Assembly: GCA_014874455.1 (NCBI GenBank)
Contig: JADBJL010000023.1
Span: 38,104 to 102,103 of the forward strand
DNA: 64,000 nucleotides
DNA from: Thermomicrobiaceae bacterium
Lineage (GTDB): Bacteria > Chloroflexota > Chloroflexia > Thermomicrobiales > Thermomicrobiaceae
Direction: 5' to 3'
Every line of letters starts with the position of its first letter. Position 1 is the first letter of the stretch. The translations under genes were made by a program, and so were the position numbers. The notes beneath the pieces were generated by a model. The model saw only the letters and a list, made by a program, of their open reading frames with translations, did not search any database and had not been told where the DNA came from. Below are positions 50,131-61,342 of the stretch, piece after piece.

Positions 50131-51081
50131 CTATGGTTCGAAGCCGAAGTCTTGCACCGAGTATGCCTCGACGTCCTGGCGGATCTTGCGCACCAGCCCG
50201 GTCAGTACCTGTCCCGGCCCCACTTCGAGAAACGTGGTCGTGCCGCGGTTGGCCATCTCGCGCACCGCTTCAGTCCACTGCACCGGTGAGACGACTTGCT
50301 GCGCCAGCTCGTGCCGGATCTCCTCGACCGTCGACAGGATCTTGCCGGTGATGTTGGCTACGATCGGGATCTCCGGCTCGCGCAGCGGGACGCGACCCAG
50401 CAGCTCGCTCAGCGCATGCGCTACCCGCTCCATCAGCGGCGAATGCGAGGCAATGGTCACGCCGAGGCGGACGACGCGCCGGGCGCCCCGCTCGTGCGCC
50501 AGCTCCATCGCCCGTCGCAGTGCCGCCTCCTCGCCGGAGATCACGAGCTGCCCCGGGCAGTTGTCGTTCGCCACCACAACCAGCCCCAGCTCGCTCGCCT
50601 CCCGGCAGACCTGCTCGAGCGCTGCCCGATCCAGCCCGATGACGGCCGCCATCCCGCCGGGCCGCTCCCGCCCGCTCTCCTTCATGAGCCGGCCACGCTC
50701 ACGCACCAGCGCCAGCGCGTCCTCGAAGCTGAGCACGCCGGCCGCCACCAGCGCAGTGAACTCTCCCAGGCTGTGCCCGGCCACGAAGCTCGGCTGGATG
50801 GTCTGCCCCAGCTCGCGCAGGCGTTCGCGCAGGGCCTCGAGATACGCCAGGCTGACGGTCAGGATCGCTGGCTGGGCGTTGAGGGTGTCGGCCAGCTCGT
50901 CGGCCGGGCCTTTGAAGCAGAGCTGCGACAGCGGGAAGCGCAAGATCTCGTCGGCCTGGCTGAAGATACGTCGCGCAGCGGACGAGACCTCGTGGATCCG
51001 CTGGCCCATACCTACGTGCTGGCTTCCCTGGCCAGGGAAGATCAGGGCCAATCGCTTGCCGACGAGCGCCGAAAGCTCCAT
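50131..51081 (-). CDS. fabD: ACP S-malonyltransferase
   Basis: LALIFPGQGSQHVGMGQ; FVAGHSLGEFTALVAAGVLSFEDAL; SHSPLM; FLEVGPGQVLTGLVRKI. Confidence 0.96.
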   Translation of the reverse strand: MELSALVGKRLALIFPGQGSQHVGMGQRIHEVSSAARRIFSQADEILRFPLSQLCFKGPADELADTLNAQPAILTVSLAYLEALRERLRELGQTIQPSFVAGHSLGEFTALVAAGVLSFEDALALVRERGRLMKESGRERPGGMAAVIGLDRAALEQVCREASELGLVVVANDNCPGQLVISGEEAALRRAMELAHERGARRVVRLGVTIASHSPLMERVAHALSELLGRVPLREPEIPIVANITGKILSTVEEIRHELAQQVVSPVQWTEAVREMANRGTTTFLEVGPGQVLTGLVRKIRQDVEAYSVQDFGFEP

Positions 51082-51228
51082 AGGCGGTCGCTTCTCCCCT
51101 TCCCCAGGTATTCGCCATGCGCATTGTCGCCGTATCTTACCAGTTGGCAGCCAGTTGCGCGCTGGTCGACACGCGCTCGAACAAGGCGCCGTTTCGGTCA
51201 CGCCAGCCGCGCGCAGCGCGCCGTGCCG

Positions 51229-51972
51229 CTACTGCTCCAGCCGGAAGGGGGAGAGGCTGACGCCGTAGTCGTAGGTGTCGATCCCCTCGACCCGCTTGAG
51301 AGCGTTCACGACTGCATAGGTCAGCGGGGTGGCGAGCGCCTCGTAGGCCGACTTGACCAGCCAGGCCGTGACGATGGTGCGCAGGAGGTCGCCGCCAGCG
51401 ACGCTGCCGATGAAGGCGACGGTCACGAAGACCAGCGAGTCGAGCCCCTGCCCCACCAGGGTGGAGCCGATGGTGCGCGTCCAGAGCCAGCGGCCTCGGG
51501 TCAGCAGTTTCATCCGCGAGAGGACAGCAGCGTTGGCGAACTCGCCGACCAGGTAGGCCAGGAACGAGGCGGCCAGCAGGCGTGGCGTGTAGCCCAGGAT
51601 CCGTTCGTAGGCTGCCTGCCCGTCCCAGAAGGCGGCCGGCGGCAGATGCTGGGTGACGGCGATAGCGATGACCGCCAGCAGGTTACAGGCGAACCCGAGC
51701 CAGATGACCACCCGCGCCCGGCGGTAGCCGTAGACCTCGGTCAGGACGTCGCCGAAGATGTAGCTCAAGGGGAAGACCGTCACCGTGCCGGCCGGGACGA
51801 CCAGCCCGCCGATGTCGACGATCTTTACCGCCACGATGTTGGACGTGATGAGTGCGGTGACAAAGACGGCGGTAATCACGACGAACCACGGGCTATACCC
51901 CCGGGCCGTGCTGAGGCTGGGCATCGCCGTGCGCGCCTCGGGCCGCCTCGCCTCGAGCGGTTCCTGCGCCAC
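51229..51972 (-). CDS. Queuosine precursor transporter (VUT/YhhQ family)
   Basis: NIVAVKIVDIGGLVVPAGTVTVFPLSYIFGDVLTEVYGYRRARVVIWLGF; STLVGQGLDSLVFV. Confidence 0.92.
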   Translation of the reverse strand: MAQEPLEARRPEARTAMPSLSTARGYSPWFVVITAVFVTALITSNIVAVKIVDIGGLVVPAGTVTVFPLSYIFGDVLTEVYGYRRARVVIWLGFACNLLAVIAIAVTQHLPPAAFWDGQAAYERILGYTPRLLAASFLAYLVGEFANAAVLSRMKLLTRGRWLWTRTIGSTLVGQGLDSLVFVTVAFIGSVAGGDLLRTIVTAWLVKSAYEALATPLTYAVVNALKRVEGIDTYDYGVSLSPFRLEQ

Positions 51973-51987
51973 AGGCTCCCTCCAGCG

Positions 51988-53979
<1,992 letters not shown>

Positions 53980-54105
53980 TCACGATCCTCGATGTGCTGA
54001 GCCACGGCCACGCTCGCCGGTCGAGCGGGCACATGGACGGTGAACTACCGTGATTGTACCCAGCGGGTGCGAGCGATGTCGGCCAGCACCATGGCCCGAA
54101 CCGCA

Positions 54106-54134
54106 CGAGGCAGCCGATCGACTCGGCTGCCTCG
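54106..54134. repeat. Strong hairpin CGAGGCAGCCGA-TCGAC-TCGGCTGCCTCG between ftsH and M24 peptidase gene
   Basis: Perfect 12-bp arms, 5-nt loop, no T-tract. Confidence 0.7.
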
Positions 54135-54407
54135 CACGTGAGGAGGAGATGAGACTGGTGTGCTCGGTTAGGGCGGGAGGGCTTTCTGCTCTCCCAGCAG
54201 TTCTTAGTATGCCTCAACCGGCTCGGCCTGTCCAGGGCCAGCGGCGGTACCGTTGTATGAATTTCTGGTGACCCTCAGCTCCCAGCGGGCATGGCCTGTC
54301 CCCCGGACACGGCGTGAGCGGCATCGGCCTCCCTTGGCAAACAGCTCCTGGCCGGGCAAGATGGACGGTGCCAAGTCGGCGGGACGACCCGGGATGAGGA
54401 GGGCACC

Positions 54408-55544
54408 GTGGTGCTGGGGGAAGCCTTTCACCGTCAGGTCGTGTCCGCGCTCGCTGCCCGGCTGAGCGAGCTGAACCGGCAGGCCGTGCTCCTGTTCGAT
54501 CCGGCCAATGTCCGCTATGTGGCTGGCGTGCGCCTCGCCCTGTCGCCGCTGCCGACGGCTGCCTGCATCTGGGCCGATGGCAAAGTGGCGCTGCTGGTGC
54601 CGGCGTCCGCTCTGGAGCTGGCTGGGCAGAGCTGGGTGCGAGACGTGCGCCACTACGACGACGCCATCGACGATATCGAGCCCTTCCGCTGGATGGCCCG
54701 CGAGGCCGGCGGGCCGCTGCTGATCGATTCGCTTCCGGCTGCGGCCTGGCAGGCGGTGGCGGCTGAGATCGAGGACGCCGTGCTCCACGATCTGGCCGGC
54801 GAGCTGCGCCGCGTGAAATCTCCGGCAGAGCTGGCCTTGATCGAACGCGCGGCTGAGTACGCCGATATCGCGCTCGAGCGGACATTCGCCCGGCTGGCGA
54901 GCGGGAGCACCGAACTCGAGATCCTGGCCGATGTGGTGCATTCGGTGACCACGCTGATGCGCGACGAGCTGGGTGAGTACTTCGAGCTGGTGGAGCCAGC
55001 GTTGATCGGCGTCATCCAGAGCGGGACGCGCGCCGCGCTGCCGTCGGCCCCGGCCAGTACCCGGCGGCTCAGCCGGGGCGACGTGGTGGTCGCCGAGTTC
55101 ACGGCCTGCGTCGCTGGCTATCATGCCCAGGCTGGCTGCACCTTCTTCGTCGGCGATCCGTTGCGCGATGTGGTGAGCTGGGTCGAGACGGCGGTGCAGG
55201 CACAAGCCGCGGCGCTCGAATCGGCTGTCAGCGGTGCGACGGCCGCGACAGTCGACCGGGCAGCGCGCCGGGTCATCGAGCGGGCCGGCCTGGCCAAGGC
55301 CGCTAAAGGAGTCACCGGGCACGGGATCGGGCTGGCGCGCTGGGAAGCACCGTGGCTGCGCGCGAGCGACCAAACACCGTTAGTCGAAGGCATGGTACTG
55401 GTGCTTCGTCCCGGCCTGAGCATCACCGGGCGCACTGGCGCGCGTCACGCGCAGACGGTGGTCATCGAAGCCGAGGGATCGCGCGTCCTCAATCCCCGGC
55501 AGGAGCGCTGGGCCAGGCTCGAGGATCGCCTCAAGGAGTTCTAG
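54408..55544 (+). CDS. M24-family peptidase (Xaa-Pro aminopeptidase-like)
   Basis: Creatinase-like N-term; RVKSPAELALIERAAEYADIALERTFA; GVTGHGIGLARWEAPWL; EGMVLVLRPGL. Confidence 0.85.
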   Translation: MVLGEAFHRQVVSALAARLSELNRQAVLLFDPANVRYVAGVRLALSPLPTAACIWADGKVALLVPASALELAGQSWVRDVRHYDDAIDDIEPFRWMAREAGGPLLIDSLPAAAWQAVAAEIEDAVLHDLAGELRRVKSPAELALIERAAEYADIALERTFARLASGSTELEILADVVHSVTTLMRDELGEYFELVEPALIGVIQSGTRAALPSAPASTRRLSRGDVVVAEFTACVAGYHAQAGCTFFVGDPLRDVVSWVETAVQAQAAALESAVSGATAATVDRAARRVIERAGLAKAAKGVTGHGIGLARWEAPWLRASDQTPLVEGMVLVLRPGLSITGRTGARHAQTVVIEAEGSRVLNPRQERWARLEDRLKEF

Positions 55545-55554
55545 CGGGGCGAGC

Positions 55555-55962
55555 TCAGGGGCCGGTCTGCCGGACGAACTCGATGAGTGCTGCCAGGTCG
55601 AAGTAGCAGGCCTGGCGCACGATCAGCCCTTCGCGCACGGTGTAGAAGGCAGCCATCGGCTGGGCGACCCGCTGGCCGTTGTGGGTGGCGACCGCCACCA
55701 GCTCTACCGCAACGTGCTCGCCGTCGACCACCACCGTCTTCACGGCGCTCCACATGTCGGGCCACTGTGCCTCGCTCGCCTCGAGCAGGGCGCGGAGCTG
55801 TTGTTTCCCCTTGATTTCCTGCCCGTCGAGCTGCGGGCTCGGCACCCAGACCACGATATCGTCAGCGCAGTAGCGGAGCGCGTCCTCGATGTCGCCGCGG
55901 TTCAGCGCGGCGATCGAGGCGCGGACGACCTCGGACGGCGTGCGCGCTCGCTCCTCGACCAC
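55555..55962 (-). CDS. SnoaL-like / NTF2-fold nuclear transport factor 2 family protein
   Basis: VRASIAALNRGDIEDALRYCADDIVVWVPSPQLDGQEIKGKQQLRALLEAS; AFYTVREGLIVRQACYFD. Confidence 0.85.
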   Translation of the reverse strand: MVEERARTPSEVVRASIAALNRGDIEDALRYCADDIVVWVPSPQLDGQEIKGKQQLRALLEASEAQWPDMWSAVKTVVVDGEHVAVELVAVATHNGQRVAQPMAAFYTVREGLIVRQACYFDLAALIEFVRQTGP

Positions 55963-56065
55963 GGATCCGATACCGCCTCCGTGCTCCCCACCGTCTTGTG
56001 GCGTCCTATCATACTCGTGTCGTGCTGGCCTGGGGTACCAGAGGTGACCCAGATCAGGGTGAGAC

Positions 56066-56761
56066 CTACGCCCCGCTGACCGTCACGACGAGACGATCCT
56101 GCTCCAGGGTGACCGCCTCGACGGTGGCTCCCTCGGCAGCCAGGCGCCGTTGGAGTTCCTCCGTGAGCCGTGCGCGTAGCTCGTCAGCGTCGAGAAACAG
56201 CCCCAGCGGCCCCTCCACGCGGGCGTCCTCGAGCTCGATCGTGCCGTTGTGCGCGACCGGCCGGGCACTGAAGGCTCCGCCCAGCCCGTACGCTGAGAAG
56301 CGCAGCGTGATGCCAGTCGGGTCGATCTCCGCCCGCACACTGCGAGTGGGGCCGAAGGACTGCGAGTTCTCGGCGATCTCCCGGTTGAGTTCCTCCTCGG
56401 TGATCACCACCTGGCCAGCCGCGGTGCCGGGAGTCACCTCGGCCGGTTCGGACTGAGGGGACGGTGGCGGAGCAGACGAACCCGAGCTCGCGGGCGTCAC
56501 GGTCGCCGGCCGCTCCGCTTGCGAGCTCAAAAACGCCGCCAGCGCGACCAGGATGAGCGCGCTCGACACGGTGGTCATCAAGCAGCCCAGCGCCCGACCG
56601 CCGACTCTGCCTCTGCGCTCCCACCGCGTGCCGGGCTGCGGGCGACGGCCGGCCGATAGTGGTCTCTGGGGTCGGCCGGTCTGGACGTGAGTGAAGGAGG
56701 CGCCACAGGCCACGCACCGACGTCCAGGAGGTTGACGCGTGCCGCAGTATGGACAGTACAT
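56066..56761 (-). CDS. Zinc-ribbon membrane-anchored hypothetical protein
   Basis: MYCPYCGTRQPPGRRCVACGASF zinc ribbon, single TM, C-terminal beta-rich region. Confidence 0.7.
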   Translation of the reverse strand: MYCPYCGTRQPPGRRCVACGASFTHVQTGRPQRPLSAGRRPQPGTRWERRGRVGGRALGCLMTTVSSALILVALAAFLSSQAERPATVTPASSGSSAPPPSPQSEPAEVTPGTAAGQVVITEEELNREIAENSQSFGPTRSVRAEIDPTGITLRFSAYGLGGAFSARPVAHNGTIELEDARVEGPLGLFLDADELRARLTEELQRRLAAEGATVEAVTLEQDRLVVTVSGA

Positions 56762-56888
56762 CTCGCGGCTTTCTCCCTCGGTAGCGCTCGCGGTCGAGCG
56801 CCGGGCAGTGGACAGAACCACGCCCGGCGCTCAAGGATACCTGACCGGGGAGGTGACGGCCGCGAGCCGGCTCGACAGGGTTGCCCCG

Positions 56889-57395
56889 CTAGCGGACGAT
56901 GACTTTCCCCTCCATATTCGGATGGAGCAGGCACCAGTACGCGTACTCGCCAGGCGTCTCGAACGTCATCTGGTAGCGCTGCCCCTGCTGCATGAAGCCG
57001 GAATCCCAGCGTCGCTCCTTGTCGGTGACGGTGTGGGTCGTCGGGCTCGTATTGACCCAGACGACGGTCGTCCCCGGCGAAATCGTGATCTCAGCAGGCC
57101 GGAAGCCGAAGTTGAATACCTCTACTTCGACCTGTTGCCCGCCGGCCGGGCTCGCGCCCGCTGCCGGAGCCTGGGCCGGCGTTGCGGTCGCCGTCGCTCC
57201 ATAGCTCCCGCTGGAGGGCTGGTCGTAGCTGTATGAGCGGTTGCCCGGTGTGGCCGCTGCGGCAGGCGTTGTCCCACCCATCGTCGAGCTACCAGTCCTC
57301 GGGCCATAGCCGCCACCCAGCCTGCCGCAGGCGGCCGCAGGCAGCGCCAGCGCAAGCATCAGGGCGATGAGCACGAGCGTCCGAGTGTGAGCCAT
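56889..57395 (-). CDS. Cupredoxin-domain lipoprotein
   Basis: Lipobox LPAAAC; type-1 copper ligands THTVT...YWCLLHPNMEGKVIV. Confidence 0.9.
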   Translation of the reverse strand: MAHTRTLVLIALMLALALPAAACGRLGGGYGPRTGSSTMGGTTPAAAATPGNRSYSYDQPSSGSYGATATATPAQAPAAGASPAGGQQVEVEVFNFGFRPAEITISPGTTVVWVNTSPTTHTVTDKERRWDSGFMQQGQRYQMTFETPGEYAYWCLLHPNMEGKVIVR

Positions 57396-57435
57396 GTCCC
57401 GACCTCCGAGTGAGGGGCGAGGGCCGCCGCGGCGC

Positions 57436-57969
57436 TCAGGCGCGGACGCGGCGCAGGGCGATCCCGGCGCCGACGGCCACGAGGGCGAGCGCAGCCAGCC
57501 CACCGATCAGCGGGAGCTGGGCCGCGCCCGCGCGCGGGTACCCGGTCGCCGGAGCCACCTGGGCCCGCGCCGGGATATTGCCGCAGGCCACGTAGACGGA
57601 GATTTCCTGCCCCGACTTATGGACGTTGATCGCGAAGTTCCCGGTGAGCAAGTTCGCCAGCGGGACGTCGACCACCGTCTCCGACGTGCCGTTGACGACG
57701 TTGTTGAGCGGATACTGTGGCTTCGGGTTCAAGTTCGCGCAGGTGCCCGGGTGGATGTGCGCCGGTTGGGGCGTGTCGGCCGGCGGGTTGCTCAACTGGA
57801 TCGTGACCCGCGTCTGGTTGCCCACCGCCGTCAATGTGGCTGTCCCCGATTGGCCTGAGCCGCTCTGCTCCGACAGGGTAACCGTGACGGTCTCCTGCGC
57901 GGCTGCGGCCAGGGCTGCCGCTGCCGCCCCCAACAGCGCGATCACGAGCGCGAAAGCAAGCCGTCGCAT
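57436..57969 (-). CDS. Secreted CHRD/SOD-like hypothetical protein with C-terminal TM and LPLIGG motif
   Basis: Signal peptide; PAHIHPGTCANL; C-terminal QLPLIGGLAALALVAVGAGIALRRVRA. Confidence 0.75.
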   Translation of the reverse strand: MRRLAFALVIALLGAAAAALAAAAQETVTVTLSEQSGSGQSGTATLTAVGNQTRVTIQLSNPPADTPQPAHIHPGTCANLNPKPQYPLNNVVNGTSETVVDVPLANLLTGNFAINVHKSGQEISVYVACGNIPARAQVAPATGYPRAGAAQLPLIGGLAALALVAVGAGIALRRVRA

Positions 57970-58181
57970 GCAGCTCTCCTTTCCTGAGCGATACGACTCC
58001 TCGTGTCCGGGCGACTGGCATCCTCGCCCGGACTCTCGACAGCAATACGAGCGCGGCTGCCGTTCGGATTGCGCAGATCAAGCGCGGACTCGTGGTACAC
58101 TTCTCTGTTGGCCTGGCCGCTGGTCGCTCCTGACCCTCCGGCGCGGGCGAGATCGAACTCGAACACCGGCGAGGGAACGCT

Positions 58182-58931
58182 GTGCCGATCCTTCTCAAAC
58201 GACCCGAGCAGCTCCGGCTGATGCGCGAGGCCGGTAGGATCGTCGCCGAGACGCTCCTCCTTCTGCAGGAAGCTGTTCGCCCCGGCATCACGACCGCCGA
58301 GCTGGACGCCCTGGCCGAGCGCCACATTCGCCGGCGCGGCGCTGTCCCCTCGTTCAAAGGCTACCGTGGCTTCCCGGCCACGATCTGCGTCGCGGTCAAC
58401 GACGAGGTCGTCCATGGCATCCCCGGCTCACGGGTGCTGCACGAGGGCGACATCATCGGGATCGACATCGGGGCGCGCTACCGCGGCTTCCACGGCGACG
58501 CCACCGTCACCGTCCCGGTGGGGCGGGTCTCCCCCGAAGCCGAGCGGCTGCTGCGGGTCTGCCGTGAGGCGCTGGACATCGGCATCGAGCAGGCGCGGGC
58601 CGGCAACCGGCTGACCGACATCTCCGCGGCGATCCAGCGACACGTCGAGGCGGCCGGCTTCTCGGTGGTGCGCGACCTGTACGGGCACGGCATCGGCCGC
58701 GCCCTGCACGAGGAGCCGATGCTCCCGCACTACGGACCTCCGGGGCAGGGGCCACTGCTGCGACCCGGGATGGTGCTCACGATCGAGCCGATGATCGCGG
58801 CCGGCAAGCCGGATACCCGCCTGCTCGACGACCACTGGACCATCGTTACCGTCGACGGCAGCCTCTCGGCCCAGTTCGAGCACACGGTGGCCATCACCGA
58901 CAACGGCCCGGAGATCCTGACCCTCCCCTGA
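58182..58931 (+). CDS. map: Type I methionine aminopeptidase
   Basis: LMREAGRIVAETL; FKGYRGFPATICVAVNDEVVHGIPG; DIIGIDIGARYRGFHGDATVT; GHGIGRALHEEPMLPHYG; MVLTIEPMI. Confidence 0.97.
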   Translation: MPILLKRPEQLRLMREAGRIVAETLLLLQEAVRPGITTAELDALAERHIRRRGAVPSFKGYRGFPATICVAVNDEVVHGIPGSRVLHEGDIIGIDIGARYRGFHGDATVTVPVGRVSPEAERLLRVCREALDIGIEQARAGNRLTDISAAIQRHVEAAGFSVVRDLYGHGIGRALHEEPMLPHYGPPGQGPLLRPGMVLTIEPMIAAGKPDTRLLDDHWTIVTVDGSLSAQFEHTVAITDNGPEILTLP

Positions 58932-58948
58932 GGTGCCACTGGTACGGC

Positions 58949-59869
58949 CTACAGTTTCGCCACGCCGACCGGCCTCCGTCGCGGCCGCCGCAGCGGGATC
59001 GGAACCCTGCCCTGCACTACCGCTAGCCCGGCCAGGATGCCGATGACACCGACGACTGTACGCCAGCCGACCGGCTCGCCGAGGACGAGCCAGCCCAGCG
59101 TCACGCCGACCGGTGGCATGAGATAGGTCGAGAGCGAGGCATTCACCGCCCCTACCTGGGCAATCAGGCGATAGTAGAGGATGTAGGCCAGCCCGCTGCT
59201 CACTGCACCCAGCCCGACCCAGGCCGCCAGGCGGGGCAGCGTGAGCTCGAGCGCCGCCAGGTCGCTCAGCAGGAAGGCCGGTGGGGCCAGGAGCGCGCTG
59301 GCGAGGAGGATCTGCCCGGCCGAGAGCGCCAGCGGCTCGCCGCGCAGGCGCGCACGGGCGTAGGCGAAGCCGAAGCCGTAACAGGCGCTCGAGAGCAGGA
59401 TCGCGAGTTGCCCCTGGGCCGACGAGCTGGCCAGCGCTGCCAGGTCGGTGCCGGTGAGCACGAGCACGCCGCCGAAGCCGAGCAGCAGCCCGGCCAGCTT
59501 GGCGCGGCTGAACCGCTCGGCACGGAAAGCGAGGACGGCGAACAGCAGGGCGAAGAACGGTGTCGTGGCGTTGAGCACGGCCGCCAGCCCGGAGTCGATG
59601 TGCTGCTCTCCCCAGGCGATCAGCAGGAACGGGGCGATGTTGCCAGCCAGCGCCATCACCGCGACGTGGGCCCACGTGGCTGGGCGGCGCGGCAGCCGGA
59701 TGCCTCGCAGGGCCAGCACCGCGAGTAGCGTGGCGGCGCCGAGCATCAGCCGGCCGCCGACGAGCGGGAGGGGCGGGATGCCAGCGACGGCGACCTTGAT
59801 CATCAGGTACGAACTGCCCCAGATCGTGCCGAGCAGCACGAGCTGGAGGAGTTGCCCGAGCGTCATCAC
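58949..59869 (-). CDS. EamA/DMT-family transporter
   Basis: Two EamA-like repeats, 10 TM; GTIWGSSYLMIKVAVAGIPPL. Confidence 0.9.
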   Translation of the reverse strand: MMTLGQLLQLVLLGTIWGSSYLMIKVAVAGIPPLPLVGGRLMLGAATLLAVLALRGIRLPRRPATWAHVAVMALAGNIAPFLLIAWGEQHIDSGLAAVLNATTPFFALLFAVLAFRAERFSRAKLAGLLLGFGGVLVLTGTDLAALASSSAQGQLAILLSSACYGFGFAYARARLRGEPLALSAGQILLASALLAPPAFLLSDLAALELTLPRLAAWVGLGAVSSGLAYILYYRLIAQVGAVNASLSTYLMPPVGVTLGWLVLGEPVGWRTVVGVIGILAGLAVVQGRVPIPLRRPRRRPVGVAKL

Positions 59870-59871
59870 GC

Positions 59872-60279
59872 TCAGCTCGCCAGGAGTTGGAAGCGGGGCG
59901 CCCGCTGCTCGATCAGCGCCTTGACCTGCTCAGGAGTATGCTGGCGGAAGCTGGCGATCTCTTCGGTATTGTGCACGTAGACCTTGATCTCGAAGGGGAG
60001 AGCGTCGCGGCGCTGGGCCTCGCGCCACCAGCGGTACAGCGCATCGATCCATCCCAGTCCGGTCGCCTCGACGCGGAAGAGCGAGACCCCCTGCCCCTTG
60101 AGGTAAGCCAGCGCCTCGCCGAAGTAGACCCGCGCCTCGCCGGTGGACTCGATCACGTCCTTGATGTCCCAGTAGTGGTGAGGCACCGAGCGGAGCGTGA
60201 CCAGCCAGGCCCCCGGCATCGTCGGCGCGCTCGCCTTCTGCTTGGGCTGGAAAGGACGTCCCCGGCCGAACTCCGGCAT
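59872..60279 (-). CDS. Hypothetical protein
   Basis: MPEFGRGRPFQPKQKAS...VPHHYWDIKDVIESTGEARVYFGEALAYLKGQGV; coding-like, no recognised family. Confidence 0.6.
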   Translation of the reverse strand: MPEFGRGRPFQPKQKASAPTMPGAWLVTLRSVPHHYWDIKDVIESTGEARVYFGEALAYLKGQGVSLFRVEATGLGWIDALYRWWREAQRRDALPFEIKVYVHNTEEIASFRQHTPEQVKALIEQRAPRFQLLAS

Positions 60280-60809
60280 CTCCGCTCCTCCCTCGTCAGG
60301 CGCCTCGCTCCGCCGTCGCCTGCGCCGTGGCGACGGCCACCGCAGCCGATTGTACCGGAGAGACACCAGTGCGCGTGATCACCCGTGCCGCTGTCCCCTC
60401 GAGCCGAGCCGGTCGCGGCCGGACAGCGGAGAGACTCGACTACTCCCACGCGAACCGCAGGCGCCACTAGCCGGTATCGATCACTCCCAGGCCCAGCTCG
60501 ATCTCCGGCGCAGCCGCTGCCTGCTGCGCCAGTCACGGTCAGGGCATCGAACGACGTCCGGCCCGCGGCATGCTAAGCATCGAGCGCGTCTCGTCCATCG
60601 GCATCCTCCCCTCGTCTCGTCGCTACATGCCTGGCATCGCTCCGCACCCGGCCTGTCAGACTGGAGGAGCAGCCGGCCGGTCGCCCCTACCCTTGGTCAG
60701 GTCGAGGCATTGCTGTGCTGTGACGGTAGCCAGCCTCCTCGGATTGGAGCAGCGCGTCCGGTTGTCGAGGTGGTGCGCCGGGGCCGGGCAGGGAGTGTCT
60801 CCTGTCAGG

Positions 60810-61310
60810 TCAGACATCCGGCCGGATGCGGGCCATCGCGTGGGCGTCCACGTAGCGGCCGTCGCGCAGCGCGAAGTCGCGCAGGGTACCCTCGATCACG
60901 AAACCGAATCGCTCGTAGAGCCGGATCGCGCGCTGGTTGTCGGTGTAGACCTCGAGCTCGAGCCGGTGGAGTCCCAGCCAGCGATCGGCCAGCTCGATCG
61001 CGGCCGCCATCAGGGCGGTGCCGATACCTCGACCCTGGTAGTCGTCGTGCACCGCCATGCCGAGCGAGCCGGCGTGGCGTCGCCGGTCGGCCTGCTGCCG
61101 GTGGAGCGTGAGCATGCCCACGACCCGGCCGTCCAACTCGGCCACCAGCGGGTGCCGGTCGGGCGAGCGGCGGGCCAGGCGCTCGCGCCACTCCTCGATC
61201 GAGCGGTAGGGGAGCTGCAACGTGCCGTGGATCACGCCGGGGCAGCGGAAGATCTCGGCGATCGCCTCGAGGTCGCCCTCCTCGGCGGCGCGCACCCAGA
61301 TGCCCTCCAT
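60810..61310 (-). CDS. GNAT-family N-acetyltransferase
   Basis: VRAAEEGDLEAIAEIF; LGMAVHDDYQGRGIGTALMAAAIELAD; LELEVYTDNQRAIRLYERFGFVIEGTLRD. Confidence 0.94.
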   Translation of the reverse strand: MEGIWVRAAEEGDLEAIAEIFRCPGVIHGTLQLPYRSIEEWRERLARRSPDRHPLVAELDGRVVGMLTLHRQQADRRRHAGSLGMAVHDDYQGRGIGTALMAAAIELADRWLGLHRLELEVYTDNQRAIRLYERFGFVIEGTLRDFALRDGRYVDAHAMARIRPDV

Positions 61311-61342
61311 TACGTTTCCTCCTTCCGTGCGGGCGAATCGCG

